Under the pieces are notes generated by a model that worked only from the letters and a program-made list of their open reading frames with translations, was not told where the DNA came from and did not search any database. Shown here piece by piece: positions 41,254 to 54,135 of a DNA stretch of 64,000 nucleotides (its first letter is position 1; each line of letters begins with the position of its first letter). Origin of the DNA: Pomacea canaliculata (Eukaryota; Mollusca; Gastropoda; Architaenioglossa; Ampullariidae); the NCBI RefSeq assembly GCF_003073045.1, contig NC_037592.1:17565844-17629843 (forward strand). The letters run 5' to 3'. Made by a program: the position numbers and the translations under genes.

Positions 41254-44200
41254 AGTAGTAATTGGCGAAACCTGAGGGCACTGGGATTCCCTCTTATCGT
41301 GATGATCACTGTCTAGAGTTTCCGGTTCTGCAAGGAGTCTCCGTCACCCGGCTGTGAAAATATTTTGCCGACCTACCTATGAACAGGACGGGACTGTCCT
41401 ACCTGTGAACAAAGTCTGCTTGGAGAAGTTGTTGACACTGCCTGTCAGCAGCTGGCGGTCTATGTACAGCACGGCTTCCTTCCAGCCCACAGACTGTTCA
41501 AACACAACGAGGAACACATCAAGATTTCTCCTCCCTCACTCTCTCTTCATCATCCTCCCTAGAGGCCTCCTCCCACACACAGACACACATACACAGCGTA
41601 CACAGTTCTCAAACATTGGTTTTTGAGCAGTTTTTTGTTGTTGTTGTTGTTTGTTTGTTTGTTTGTTTGTTTGTTTGTTTGTTTGTTTGTTTGTTGGTAT
41701 GAACACTTTTAAAGAGTTTCCTCCTAGTGTCGCGTTGAATCCCTGACATGTGACGTACGCTGTAAACCAAACACTCAGTGACTCCCATACGTGTGACGTA
41801 CGTCGACGTGCAGTGAGCGCAACTCACCAGCTCCGGGACGACGACGTGGGACTCTGCCCCGTGCTGGTGCGCATCCCGAAGTGGACACCCTGGTGGTCGG
41901 CGGCCAGGTACAGCGAGCTGGGCTTGAGGCAGTCGCCGTTGGCCACCAGCGCCTGCGACGACGACGTGGTGCCCGCCGTGTCCTGCTTGTAGCGAAGTCG
42001 AACCAGCAGCACGTCGCCGTAGTCGCTGTTGGAGAAGCGCGGCACCCGCAGCACAGCGCTGCCGTCGAAGTAGCCGACCCCACCGCTGACCTTGACCCCG
42101 TCGTTCTGCACGAAGTTGTTGTTGCCGGACTCGTCCCGCGCCTCGCCGTCGTTGAAGGGGATGTACAGCTCCGCGCGACACTCTGGCGACAGAGCAAGTT
42201 TGGTAAACACACTGATAACAGAACAGTGAACGTGTTCACAGAATAGAACACTTTGATTACAGAACATTATTCAGAAAAGGTACTGTGGGTTTCATGGTTA
42301 GACAGCCATCTCCTCCCTTACCTGGCGGTTCAAAGGCGGCGGGGTTGGGGTCGGTGCAGGCGCACTGGCTGTGGTTGTAGGCGGTGCCGGGGGCGCAGAA
42401 CATCAGCTGCCAGCCCGCCCCCGCCACGTACTGCTCGAACACCAGCGGCATCGTCGCCACCGCCCGCTTGTCGCACACGTTGTCTTAGACACACAGAGCA
42501 TCACATTAGTCACACCACTGTCGTCACATAAGTCACCTCACTGACGTCACATAAGTTACATCACAGCCACACTACTACTACTTCAAATCACTGCGCAGTA
42601 AAAACTGTCTAGCTGATTAAAGATGGAGCGGAAAATAATTATAGACTGAACAAATAGTTCAAAATAATTACGGATTTAAAACACAGGTTCAAGTTGGTAA
42701 CATTTTCTCGTGTTCAAACTAATTATAGACTCCCGCTACACACACATGACGGGTACTCATACTACTCATAATACCCGGCCTTACTTGTGATAGTCGGGGC
42801 CACACCACAGGGATCCTGACAGGAGGACTGGGCACGCACTCCCCGTCCATACTGAAGGCGTACCCAGGTGGACAACATTTACCCTCCGATACTCCTCCCT
42901 CACACGCCCAGAAACCTCGACAGTTACTGGTAGCCGGGTACACGACGTACCCTGGTTGTCGGCACATATCTGTCATATATTCAAAACAAATTTTACGAAC
43001 AGACATCAGGGTCAGTTCTAATCAGGAAATGACGATTTCGAAAAGATTTTTGCTCTGGTTAATGACAATAAATCCTCTTGGCCTCAAAATTATCAGTCAT
43101 TACTTAGAATACAGAATACTAGAAACAATACGTAATGTAAAATACATAAGATATGAAATGGAAAATAGTGGATACACGAGTTGAATATTTACACTTATGT
43201 TCGGAGCTTTATTGCAATAGGTCAAAGTTCGCGTCCATCCAGTAGTGGACATTCAGGATATGTACATTCTGTAGTATGTATACATGCATGCAATGTCCAG
43301 AAGCTCTGACCACTCACCTTGCGGACACGCGGCAAGGGAGGGGCGGTTGCAGGTGAGAGCCACCTGGTCCCAGTGCAGGCCATGCGGACACTGCCGGATG
43401 CTCACCGTGGCGCTGCCGTCTGCTGCGATGACGCACTGCACGAACAGGTCACACGCACTCCAGTGCGCCTTGTACCCCACCCCGTTGACCATGGTGCACC
43501 CGTCACAGATCTCTGGAGAAACACGACCTGGTCAAGCACGTGCTATACACACAGCAGGATCGGGTGGTGCGCTGTATGTCTCCAAGTATTAAGATTATTC
43601 TAGATATTCCCATAAACAAAAAAGAGAAGACAAAGAGAGAGTGTAGAAGGAAGAGTGTGAACAAGATTACAAAAAACAAAAGGATATTTTTAGAGTCATC
43701 ATTACCCACCTGGAATCCTCTGTGTCATGGTCGTTTGTTCGGGTACTGGTGATGTCACTGTCGGAGTGCTCGCTCTTGTCGGTTGCTGAGTAGTTGGTGC
43801 AGCTGTCTTTTCTGGTGTCACTCGGGGTGTGGAGGGTCGCTGGGTGGGAGACACGGTCGTCTTTTCTGGTGTAATATGAGGAGTACTTGTAGACAGCTTC
43901 GGGGTGGACGGTGCGATGGTTCTCCTCGTAGTTGGTGCGTGGATGGTCTTTGAGTAGTTACCTGTTCTGGTGTCGTCGGTTTAGTACTTGGAGTCGGTCT
44001 TTGGGTACTTGGAGTCGGTCTTTGAGTACTTGGAGTCGGTCTTTGAGTACTTGGAGTCGGCCTTTGAGTACTTGGAGTCGGTCTTTGGGTACTTGTAGTT
44101 GGCCTCTGGGTACTTGGAGTCGGTCTTTGAGTACTTGGAGTCGGTCTTTGGGTACTTGGAGTAGGCCTCTGGGTACTTGGAGTCGGTCTTTGAGTACTTG

Positions 44201-47200
44201 GAGTCGGTCTTTGGGTACTTGGAGTAGGCCTCTGGGTACTTGGAGTAGGCCTCTGGGTACTTGGAGTCGGCCTTTGAGTACTTGGAATCGGCCTCTGGGT
44301 ACTTGGAGTCGGCCTCTGGGTACTTGGAGTCGGCCTTTGAGTACTTGGAAGCGGCCTCTGGGTACTTGGAATCGGCCTCTGGGTACTTGGAATCGGCCTC
44401 TGGGTACTTGGAGTAGGTCTTTGGGTACTTGGGGTCGGCCTCTGGGTACTCGGTGGGGTAATCTTCTCTGAGGTAGTCCACTGGGTACTTTCAATGGGAC
44501 CCGAGCTGGTCTTTGCTGACGGCACTCGTGAGCTACTTGTACTCGGGTTTTGAGAGACAGGTCTCGAGGAGGGCATCAGGGTAGTTGGCCTAACGGTCTG
44601 TTTAGACGTTAGTTGGGGGATCCTTGTGAGTGTCTTTGTTGCTGACGTTGCTGGCCTACCGGAAGTCCTCAAAGCTTGTTAAAAAAATTGTGACACCGCC
44701 ATCATATTCATTTTGTGTCTCATCTAAGATTGCTATCGTCATTTCCGAACAAGGTCAGAGGTCATGGTGGTGGAGAAAGGTCTTTGCGGGAGGGGTCAAC
44801 AGTGTATAAAACTCATCTACACACGCATCCAATCAAAGAGTATATTTTTAAACTACACAATATTTTTAATCATTAAAAAAAAAAGAAGCAACATGCAAAC
44901 ATACAAAGGTTAGTATAGAAACTTGAGCTCTAACATGCACACACACACACGCGCACGCACAGAGGTCACACCTGGCGTTCTGTAAGTGGCGACTGTCGAC
45001 AGAAATGCGTCACGTGACGATGAAAGTGATGGAGACTGACCACCGGTAGAATCAGGGTGGGCGCGGGTCGTGTCCACGTCCGGATTGGCGGTCGGCGTCT
45101 GTGTCACCGGACGGAGGAGAGGGTGGGATACCGGTCGTCATTGTGGACAGTGGGTGGATTACCGGGGTACTATCTGACTGGGTACTTGGGAAACCGCAGG
45201 TGCTTGTGAAACACCGCAAGAAGAAACGGGGAGCGGGTAGAATGTCACAGACACCACCGGCAGGGGCAGCCCCGTGTAGTTTCAAAAGCGCAAGGACAGG
45301 CTGTGACGGGGGCGGGTACCCGGGTAGGTAGAGGGTGAAAGATGAAGGCCAGACTGCCACGTTAGGCGAACTCGGAGTAAACGTAGAGCAAGTAAATGTG
45401 AAAGATGCGGTGTCTGTGGTGAATGAGTAGAAGGTGTTGTGTCCGCAGTAGGGGGAGAAGATGCTGTGTCTGTGCTGGTGTGGGTTGGCGCAATGTCTGT
45501 CTGAAGATGGGATGATGGTGTTGAGAGGGATGTAAGTGTCCCAGAGGGCCCGGTACTCTGCACCCCACCCGAGCTTTGCGTCACGTGTGTTTCCTGCACC
45601 CGGGTGGATGATGGACGTCACGACAGCGCCACCTGTGTCATTGTGTGGACGTTCTGTCGTGTCTGAAGTGGTCGTGGTGGTCACAGGTGGGTCTGTCTCT
45701 TCCGTGTACGGTTCTTCTGTCTCTTCAGTAACAGGTGGGTCTGTCTCTTCTGTCTCTTCAGTAACAGGTGGGTCTGTCTCTTCTGTCTCTTCAGTAACAG
45801 GTGGGTCTGTCTCTTCTGGTAGGTGGTTCTTCCGTCTCTTCAGTAACAGGTGGGTCTGTCTCTTCTGTCTCTTCAGTAACAGGTGGGTCTGTCTCTTCTG
45901 TCTCTTCAGTAACAGGTGGGTCTGTCTCTTCCGTATATGGCTCCTCTGTCTCTTCAGTAACAGGTGCGTCTGTCTCTTTAGTCAGTGGAGCTTTTGTTTT
46001 CTCTGTGTATGTTATTTCTGTCTCTCTAGTAAATGGTATTTTTGTTTGTTCAGTCGGGGGATTTTCTGTAATTTCAGGATAGGGACTTTCTGTAAAGTTC
46101 GCCCTGTTGTCATTGGCTTTGGGAAATGGAAATAAACATGCAGTTAGTAAATGAAATCCTATAACGATAATTTTAGTCAGCCATTTATTAGTATGACAGC
46201 AATGAAACCCCATTAGTACTTGAGTTAGAATGCAAAGTAGACATTAAACAATCCATTAATATTAACCACAGCATAGAAATTCTTTAATTGGACAATAGTA
46301 ATTCAAATCATCATGCAAGCTTCCCAGTAAACTCCTTTTAAGAAAGGTAGCGGTTATTAAAAGCATAAAAAGCCTTATAAGAAATACAAGTTGTACAAGA
46401 AACCGCTCGGCACTTTCCGAAATACAAACTCACAGAGCTGGTTATGGCGGAGGCAGACTTACCAGGTGAGAAGATGAGACTTACCTGAGCACAAGTGCTT
46501 GAGATGAGACTCGTGAGGCCAACCTAAGTCCAGGTAGCCTTCCGCAAACAGCAGGTGATAATCATCGTCGTCCGCCACCTGCCTAAGGTCACCAACATCC
46601 GAGGTCCTGCCCCACGGCCACCACCAGCATCTGTATGCCAGCCATGCGTGCCAGCGCCGCCTGTCGGGCCGCCATCTGGCTGCTGGTCGCCCGCTCGTCA
46701 GTGATGAGGACACAGGCCTGCAGAACAGAGGGTAGAGACATAGGTCACAACAGACAGGTGGGTACAGACACACGTCACAACAGACAGGTGTCGTCTGTTT
46801 GATGCTTGTCCGCTTAGTCTAATCAGGAACTAGTTTGTCAAAAACATTGTGTAATGCGCTTAAACACACACGCACACACACGCACGAACAAACACACACT
46901 CACTTTGGATACGCTAGGGCGGCCCTGTGACGTCAGCAAATCGCGCATGCTCTGTAGAGCCAGTGCCATGTCAGCGGCGCCACCTGCCGGCGTCAGTCGC
47001 GCTATGTCGGTCTTGAGCTGTCCAGCGTTGCCGCTCAAAGCTGACGTCAGGCGCACCTGCGAGCCGTAGGTCATGACCGCCATGTGCCGACCTCCGCTCT
47101 GCACGTGCAGGTTGTCCACCAGGTCCCCCAGGGAGGTCCGCACTTGCGTCACATCCGGCGCCGACGCCCTCTGGGATAAATCTACCAGCACAGCTACATC

Positions 47201-49180
47201 CATGGCTGCCTGGCAATCTGTCATGACAATAGTGGTTGACAGAGATGACGTACGTTTGTGTGTGTGTGTGAATGAATACTTATGTCCATGTCTAGTCTAT
47301 TCTGTAAAATTATTTAACGAGACTCCTTTATTTATAATATTTTATTTATTATTTAAATTATTTATAATTATCGTGCAAATCATCACATTTAACATATGCA
47401 CACTGATTAGTCATTTGCTGATTAACTGATTAACTGATTAGTCATTTGCCACTTAGTGTGCAGAGATTTTTTAAAGATGATTACAGCAAAGAGACTTGGT
47501 TAACTCAAAATTACCGTTCAAAAAGGCAGCATTTATTTCGTGGTGAAGATTTCTTAGAGAGAGAAGAGAACGAGAGAAAGAGGGAGGCGGGGAGTGTTAC
47601 AGGCAAAGAACTGGTTGAGCCTGTTACAGTTCAAAGGTCCAAGTGACTGATGGAGGACACAGAGAGTCTGACAGCAGACTGATGCCGGCTCAAAGCCAGC
47701 CTGGGTTAACATCATCCAACATCTCCGTCTTCCCAGCCCACCTGTCATGTAAACGGTTCTCAGGTGTGCTCTAATCTTTTTCGAGCAATGATCGCTTAAG
47801 AGCGAGCGAGAAAGACAAGCAAACAAAGAAAGTAAAGATTAAAAGAAAATTCACAGAAGCAATTGAGGGAGGAGAAAAATAAACCGCTAACTAAACGCTC
47901 ACTGCGAATGTCAAACGGAAGAAAGATAAAAGTATTTACTGATTGTCGGGTAGCTAGCGACGTGGAGGCCTGATCTGTCACTGCTGTCATTATCGCCGAC
48001 ATCGTCTCCCTCGGAGCTGTTGGAGTCACCTCTGTCCTCAGCCTGCCTGCCGCCCACGACCACCTCTGCGACATCATCACTCACGTCCCCTTCATCGTCA
48101 CTGCCGGCGAGACTGACATCAGCACTCTGTGACCCGTCATTGCCCCCACCCGCTCTTGCCAATATTTCAGAAGTCAACGGGTAGCGCTCTTTGTTGGACG
48201 AGCCACCCCCGCCTAAACCGGCCAGCAGGCCGCCCAGAAAGGAAGTGGTGTCATCTTCGCTGCTGGAATCCCCTCCAGCAAATCTTCCTGCGCTAGCCCC
48301 TCCTTGTGCACTGGAATCGCCGCTTTTTGACCCCAGACCGTGACCCCACGTTGTCCTAGACATTGCGCTCCCGCCGCTGTTTTGCTGACCCCACCCTATA
48401 CCGACAGGGTGGTTGCTGTACCCGTACCACGAGTGTCTTCCGTAACCTGGGTTGTAGCCTGAGATGGAAGGCTGGCCAGGATAATTGTGGTTATGTCTCG
48501 TGTTGTAACCATTGTTGTAGCCAGTGTTGTACCCAGCACGTGCGTAGCTGCTGTAGCCAGGAGAGTGCAAGACAGACATCTCCTCGCTACTGTCTCCAGT
48601 GCTCAATAGCGGGTATCTCCACCCGCCACCCATCCAGTTGTGACCTGAGACAAGGAAAGAATAAAAATTGCCAATCAGATAGTGTATAATGTAGACTGTA
48701 CAGATTAAAGCGAGAGAAAAAAAAATCCAAATTACAGACATAACAGAAATGTATTTCACCTACATCTACGTTTATTATCTACTACACACACACACACACA
48801 ACCGCTTACACACAGACACAAAGGTACAAAACCAAAAAGGTAAGGAAACATAAGCACACACCTACAAACAGGTGGTAACATAAACGTTTAGCAATTCTCC
48901 TAAAAGTTTACTCGTCTATTTTTTTAACTTCAAATTTGTGACAGGACACAGAGCAGCATTCTCATAAAATTAACAATTAAAAATAAGAAAGAAAGAAAGA
49001 TCGCCTCAGAATTTTGTTTTTCCCATTGAGGCTGTTTGATAAAAAAATGGTTAATTAAACTCATCAAATATTTTTTCTCGTGCTTGACTCTGTCAGCGTT
49101 CAGGAACCCTCGCACTCTCGTACCTCTCACGCCGGCGAAGACCGTGACGAGAGTGAGCAGTGCGCACCAGGACCGAGCAT
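40344..49180 (-). CDS. PIF/BMSP-like shell matrix protein, about 1,500 residues
   Basis: Secreted biomineralisation protein expected to bind chitin and aragonite in the shell framework. Coding exons: 49180-49124 (signal peptide, core [13 protein letters not shown]), 48644-47940 (Gly/Tyr/Asn-rich then Asp/Ser-rich), 47217-46904 and 46717-46485 (VWA), 46116-44972 (Thr/Glu repeats and mucin-like), 44674-43710 (STQRPTP repeats), 43512-43318 and 42969-42785 (peritrophin-A chitin-binding), 42483-42322 (Cys-containing linker), 42182-41828, 41493-41403 and 40824-40745 (LamG), 40379-40344 (end, DDITVY strand then stop; least certain). VWA plus chitin-binding plus LamG is the PIF architecture. Single-base frame slips lie near 49170, 46610, 45818, 45600, 45108, 43948, 42831 and 41858; in the domain exons one base restores frame and splice phase. 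An acceptor at 49217 suggests an upstream 5' untranslated exon. Confidence 0.88.
41203..41252. repeat. (GTT)n microsatellite in a PIF-like intron
   Basis: About 16 uninterrupted GTT triplets, followed by a short TAG run. It lies in the intron between the LamG exons at 41403 and 40824, so it has no coding effect. Confidence 0.95.
41636..41697. repeat. (GTT)n then (GTTT)n microsatellite in a PIF-like intron
   Basis: Five GTT units pass into about 11 GTTT units. It lies in the intron between the exons ending at 41828 and starting at 41493. Confidence 0.95.
43983..44455 (-). repeat. Coding minisatellite: 22 copies of a 21-bp mucin unit
   Basis: A 21-base unit encodes STQRPTP (variants I or L for the first T). 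Twenty-two STQRP copies are countable, followed by one STKPTTP. The Ser/Thr/Pro content is typical of O-glycosylated mucin linkers. Nucleotide identity between units is high and the frame holds across all copies. Confidence 0.95.
45685..45970 (-). repeat. Coding Thr/Glu repeat, about 8 units of 33-45 bp
   Basis: About eight units encode TEETDPPV-type peptides, mostly 33 bases, with longer variants that add a PYTEE segment. The product is acidic and Thr-rich, suited to calcium binding or O-glycosylation. One frame slip is visible within the array near 45816-45820. Confidence 0.85.
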
Positions 49181-49219
49181 TTCTCCAGCCTTCTGACAAG
49201 ACAAGGACCCAGTCATCTG

Positions 49220-52200
49220 CAAACAGTCAATGAGAAATCTTTCATAACTGTTATCTCTTCAAGAATTTTAGACGCTTGATGTAAATCACAACATTTTTAT
49301 ACTGGACGCAGTCTCATACAAAGATCGGTTGAAATATTTTCTGCTTACTATTAGCGTAAAATCACAGTTACAATTAAACTTCTTGAATCACTTTATTTAT
49401 AATTCAAAAAGTCATGAATACTTGAAGTGGGGACGAAAGACCGGGCGTACCTTGTTGCTTGTATGAAGAAGCGTCTGCTCTAGGGAATGGAACCCAAACT
49501 TACAAACTGTCCGGGAAGTCGAAGGTTGTTTGCCGCACGCCCCCAAACTGTAGAAGACTTTATAGACAGCCGGGAGGTGGGGCAGCTGTTGCTAACAGTT
49601 TCTTCACAACAGGATGAAGAAACAGATGCTTGGCGAGGAAGTCGGGGAGTGGTGAAGAGGAGAGGGGGGAAACGATGATGCCAACTACATCCATCTACTG
49701 TCCGTGGTCAGCACGGGAGGGGAAGGGGGGGAAAGGGAAGAAGCTACAAGGTTGGGGAGGGGAAGTGCTTTGAAGGCAAAAGAAGAGATGAAGCAGGTAT
49801 AAGAAGTTTGACTAAACAGCATGTTTGTGTCTCGGGCGGGTCGTAAGCGGACCGCTGATGGCCGTCCGGCATCCGGAGAGGTGAGGACAGGTGAGGACAG
49901 GTAAGGAGCAACTGGTTCGGGATCCGCAGTCCATGGGATGCACGGACCAATAAGCTCTCAGCACGTGTCGTGCGTGACTCTGTCTGATGTTAGGCCTCTC
50001 AACATCAAGTCCATTGCCGGACCGCCGTGGTCAGTAACACGACACATTGTCGTTGTTGCAGTCTCTGACAGGCATCTGGTATCTCCATGATCTATTGTCA
50101 TCAACATCGTTATGAATAGTATTATAATTCATCGTTATGAATAATATTATAATTACTGTCGTGTTGCTCTTCTATTCTTCATCGTTCTCAGTGATGTAAC
50201 CGTGTCAACCTCAGCTGTAGAATAACAAGCCACTTTCCCTCTGTAACCATTTTAAAATGATAGTCCAGGTAGAAGAAAATATGATAGTTAAAATTAAATC
50301 GAGATCTTTAATCGCTACAAGTGGTTCTGCATGAGAAGAAAAACAAAATATGAGGTGGAGTGTGTGGGGATAGAGGAAGGGGGATAAAAGAAGGCGAACA
50401 CTAATGACTGGTGACACCAACAAACTGAACCCTCACCAGTGATGTCATCGGCCTGCTGAGCAAGTTGCAACAGACTTGATCACAGAGTCTGCTCATGTTT
50501 CTCTTTATTAGGAATGTCACTTGAGATGCACACCCACCTACCTTTGGGTGTACTTGGCAATGTCTGAACTTGGAGAGATATCTCGGTTATAACCTGCTTT
50601 AGGATCAGCGAGTAACATCGATTCCATTTTTTTAATTAGGAAGTATAGGTGCCTTAACGACGATCCGATTATAATCATCTAATAGGTTCAGGGTGGGAAA
50701 AGGTTCCAAAAATACAGCATAATAATTGCCTCTTGGATAAACAATAAATAAAGTCATATCTTAAAGGAGTCCTTTATGTTGCTTGTTGACCCTTGACTGG
50801 CTGACCTCTCTTGAGCCCTCGCGTCAGGGTCGAAAACGTCGAAGAAGGTTATTGAACTCAATTCACAAATAAAATAACAATTAATAAAGACATTATATTA
50901 GCCGCATCCATGTCTTCGCATGATGATGACCGCTCAGCAAACGCTCTTAAGGTACAGACATTGTTCGATGTGTCACTTACAGATTTGGGCAAATTAAACC
51001 TAGGTCACTTATAAATAAGAAACTAACTAATCATTGATTAAATTCAGAACCAAAAAAGGCCACTAAAAAACCCGAACAAAAAACACAAAGATGACACCTA
51101 CATTTACAGGTACGCCTGCTTTAACTCAGCCCTGCATACTCATATGTCAATTACTATAAAGTTTTAGAAAATTAACAATTAGGTTTCCTGGTTTGTTTGT
51201 TTTTTTCTGTTGTGCTTTTTTTTTAAATTTTATTTTACTACATACCGCTCCTTGGTAGAAATTATTGGATTCGAAAACAGTTATGAACTTTAAATTATTT
51301 GTTATTGATGTTAGAAATACACTTATCGCAGTGCGAACTTCAGCTTTTAATCGAGATCGATTAACCGATTAATTTAAATAAATTACATACAATGACAATT
51401 TAATGCTCTGTGTTGTAGAACTGATAATCTACCCGGGGTTTGGCAGTCTGGACGGGCGCCATGCTCCAATAAACAAACCCAACCCTTCGCACATCCCAGC
51501 CTCATTCTTCTTTCTCGTCTTTCGCCTGTGGAGGACAGGGTGGGTGCCATCACGATGTATTGGGTGAGTGTCGCTCAGCCCATTAGCGCAGTCTCACGTA
51601 TCGTTTGACGATGATGACGACGACAGGTGGCGCGGGCGTGGTGGAGAGACACGATGCCCTACTCCGGTCACCGGGTCACCAAGAGGCTGCAGAGTCGACG
51701 ATGTTGTTGTTTGTCACGCACCGGTGACATGTTGGCCTCACGTGGATGAAAGCCAGTTTCTTTGTCGCGACATGCCGTAAGTTGAATTACGATGTCAGGT
51801 AATGCAATCGTTCCAGTTCATTCTCGTCTGACAGAGTGCTGAAGTAAAGGTTACAAAAGTTTGAGACTGAGCTCTAGCGCGACGGGTACGGGTACGGGAA
51901 CGGGAACATTTATGATAATCATCTACAACAGACCGAGAAGCTGCCGTCGACATTCTACCAACAAACCAACTTAAAAATCTACACCAGTCTTCCTCAGTTT
52001 TACCTACTTTCTTCTCACTTTTCTCCTCTCTACGGAATTCCTGGTCAGCGATTAGAATTCCAGCCCACAGCTACATCACAAGATGTCATGAGCAGTACAG
52101 ATGGTCGCTAAATATGTTTGGGTGTTTGGCTATACTTCCCATATGACACATCCATCAAGCTCGTCCCGTCTTCCCAGTCCTGCCTAATCTGTTTTACCTC

Positions 52201-54130
52201 GGATGTTGTTTAGCCCCCGAAAGTTTGCTGTGGATGATTAGGATTACGATGGGATGGGACCCACTGACAACGGACAACTGAACGAGCGCTAACCTTGGGT
52301 GAGGTGGAAATGTTCAGACCTGAGGTCACTGTGCAAATACAAATGTTTACTAAAACCACCGGTAAATAACAAACTCAACTTGTGCCCTTCCGACTCACAA
52401 AGGTGTAGTTACCATCATAGGATTATCCACCTTTTTAAACATTTTTAAATATTTCAAATCTTGACCTAATAAGTAGCCTTGTCACAATGTTACACAATAT
52501 TGCAAGTGATTGATTGTATTTGAATGGAACGAAAAATACACAAACAATTTTTAAACAGCCACGTGTGTGGCTTTAGCACCAAACCTTGGCTGTTTGTTCT
52601 CTGAAACTCGTGGATACTTTGATGTAATAGGGAGATAGGGAAAGCCCGCGAAAGGTGTCGACGACAGGGAGTGCAAGGCGTCGATGGGATTGTCGATGCA
52701 GATTAAATGTGTTCAGGTGAACAGGGCTCTCGCCAGTTTGCGTCCTAATAACGATGTTAGGCGCCACAACAGTTTTCTGCCCCTCGGAAGTGCCGCCCCA
52801 GTGTGTCCCTCCTTTCCGTTGATTCATCCAGCCCTGCCCCCCTCTTTCCTCTCGGTTATCACCTGCGACAACTAGAGAGGGACAGAAAAGTGATGCACAC
52901 AGACCGAAAGGTTCTGGTATTCAGATCGACGTTAAAGGAGTGGCTGAAATTTGGACCTTTTCCATATTTAGTCAAGCAGATAACCCGAAGTTGGCCTCTC
53001 TCCTAGTGTACGCCACTGCCAAAGAAACAAAACAAAAAATCGCCAGGCTGCTAATGGCGACCCTCGTCAGCCAATATTTGCATGCAAGATAAACGAGAAT
53101 TGACCGCCCCTCATAATGTCGTTCACCCAGACCAGCAATTAAGGTGTAGCACAAGATATCAGACTCACTAGTATAAAGAATTGCTTCTGATATCAAGCGT
53201 CTGATGCTGGACAACAATGTAATGTTATGACACAAGTCAACAAAGGTGTTTAACGTCTACAACCATGTTAATCTTAAGGGTGCATGCACGATTTAAAATA
53301 GCACAAACAAAAACGAATGGAAAATTTAGCAATCCTGAGTTCACTTATTAACAGTCTGTAGATGAAAATATATATTTCTCAACTTGTAATTATGTGAATG
53401 GCAAATATTGAATATTATATGTCGCTGGTGGGTGACGAGCAGGGGCGACCGCCCAAGGCCCCGCGCTAACAAGGGTACCCCAGGATGAGACATAAATTTT
53501 TTATTGCCCTCCTGCGAATGTCGTGCAGGCTTCAAGAGACCCCGCAGTTATATTTGCCCAAGGCACCACATCTTCCTAACGCCGGCTCTGTTGTATGGCA
53601 TGTAAAGTGTGTATGGTGTATAGATATATATCTTGTGTATAAATTGTCATTTTCTGGGCCTATATGAGTTTTGAACCTTCTATTCTGAAGCTATGACTTC
53701 TCTTTCGCAAAACTGTTCTGACGCTATGACCGTTCTTTCATTGGAAAATAAGTTCTAAATCAAATATTGCTCTAGGTTAAATAGATATCTGTATGCAAAA
53801 CCCACCGAGACAAGTGCTTTGCATGATCATGGTAAGCTGAAGACAAAACAAAAACCAAATACACAGATTTTCATAGCTTTCAAACCTCTTTTTAGTCTCC
53901 AGATTGTCTAAAATTAGTACACATAAATTATGAGGACTTATGATTCAGCAATGGTAGCTACAAAATAGTCCTACATTAAATTGACCATTGTCATAGAAAA
54001 CGGTGGATGCTATAGCAGACAAATGGGGTAGAGTGTTAAATACTGTTGAAACTTATTGAATACAATGAAAGACTGTTTATGGTGCTTGATCACCATCACG
54101 TAGGGAAATCACAGTCCTGCACATCTATAA
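49220..54130. other. Intergenic stretch upstream of the PIF-like gene
   Basis: This region would hold the PIF-like promoter and 5' untranslated exon(s), none of which I can place. A 25-base AT-rich unit (CATCGTTATGAATA...) is repeated twice at 50105-50154. A GC-richer patch lies near 51.4-51.75 kb. No other exon is recognised. Confidence 0.5.
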
Positions 54131-54135
54131 AGCCT

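Noticed and set aside
43932-44494. Three other long open frames across the STQRPTP array
   Set aside because: A 21-bp repeat is a multiple of three, so any frame without a stop in the unit stays open. Only the STQRPTP frame joins correct splice sites and mucin-like flanks.
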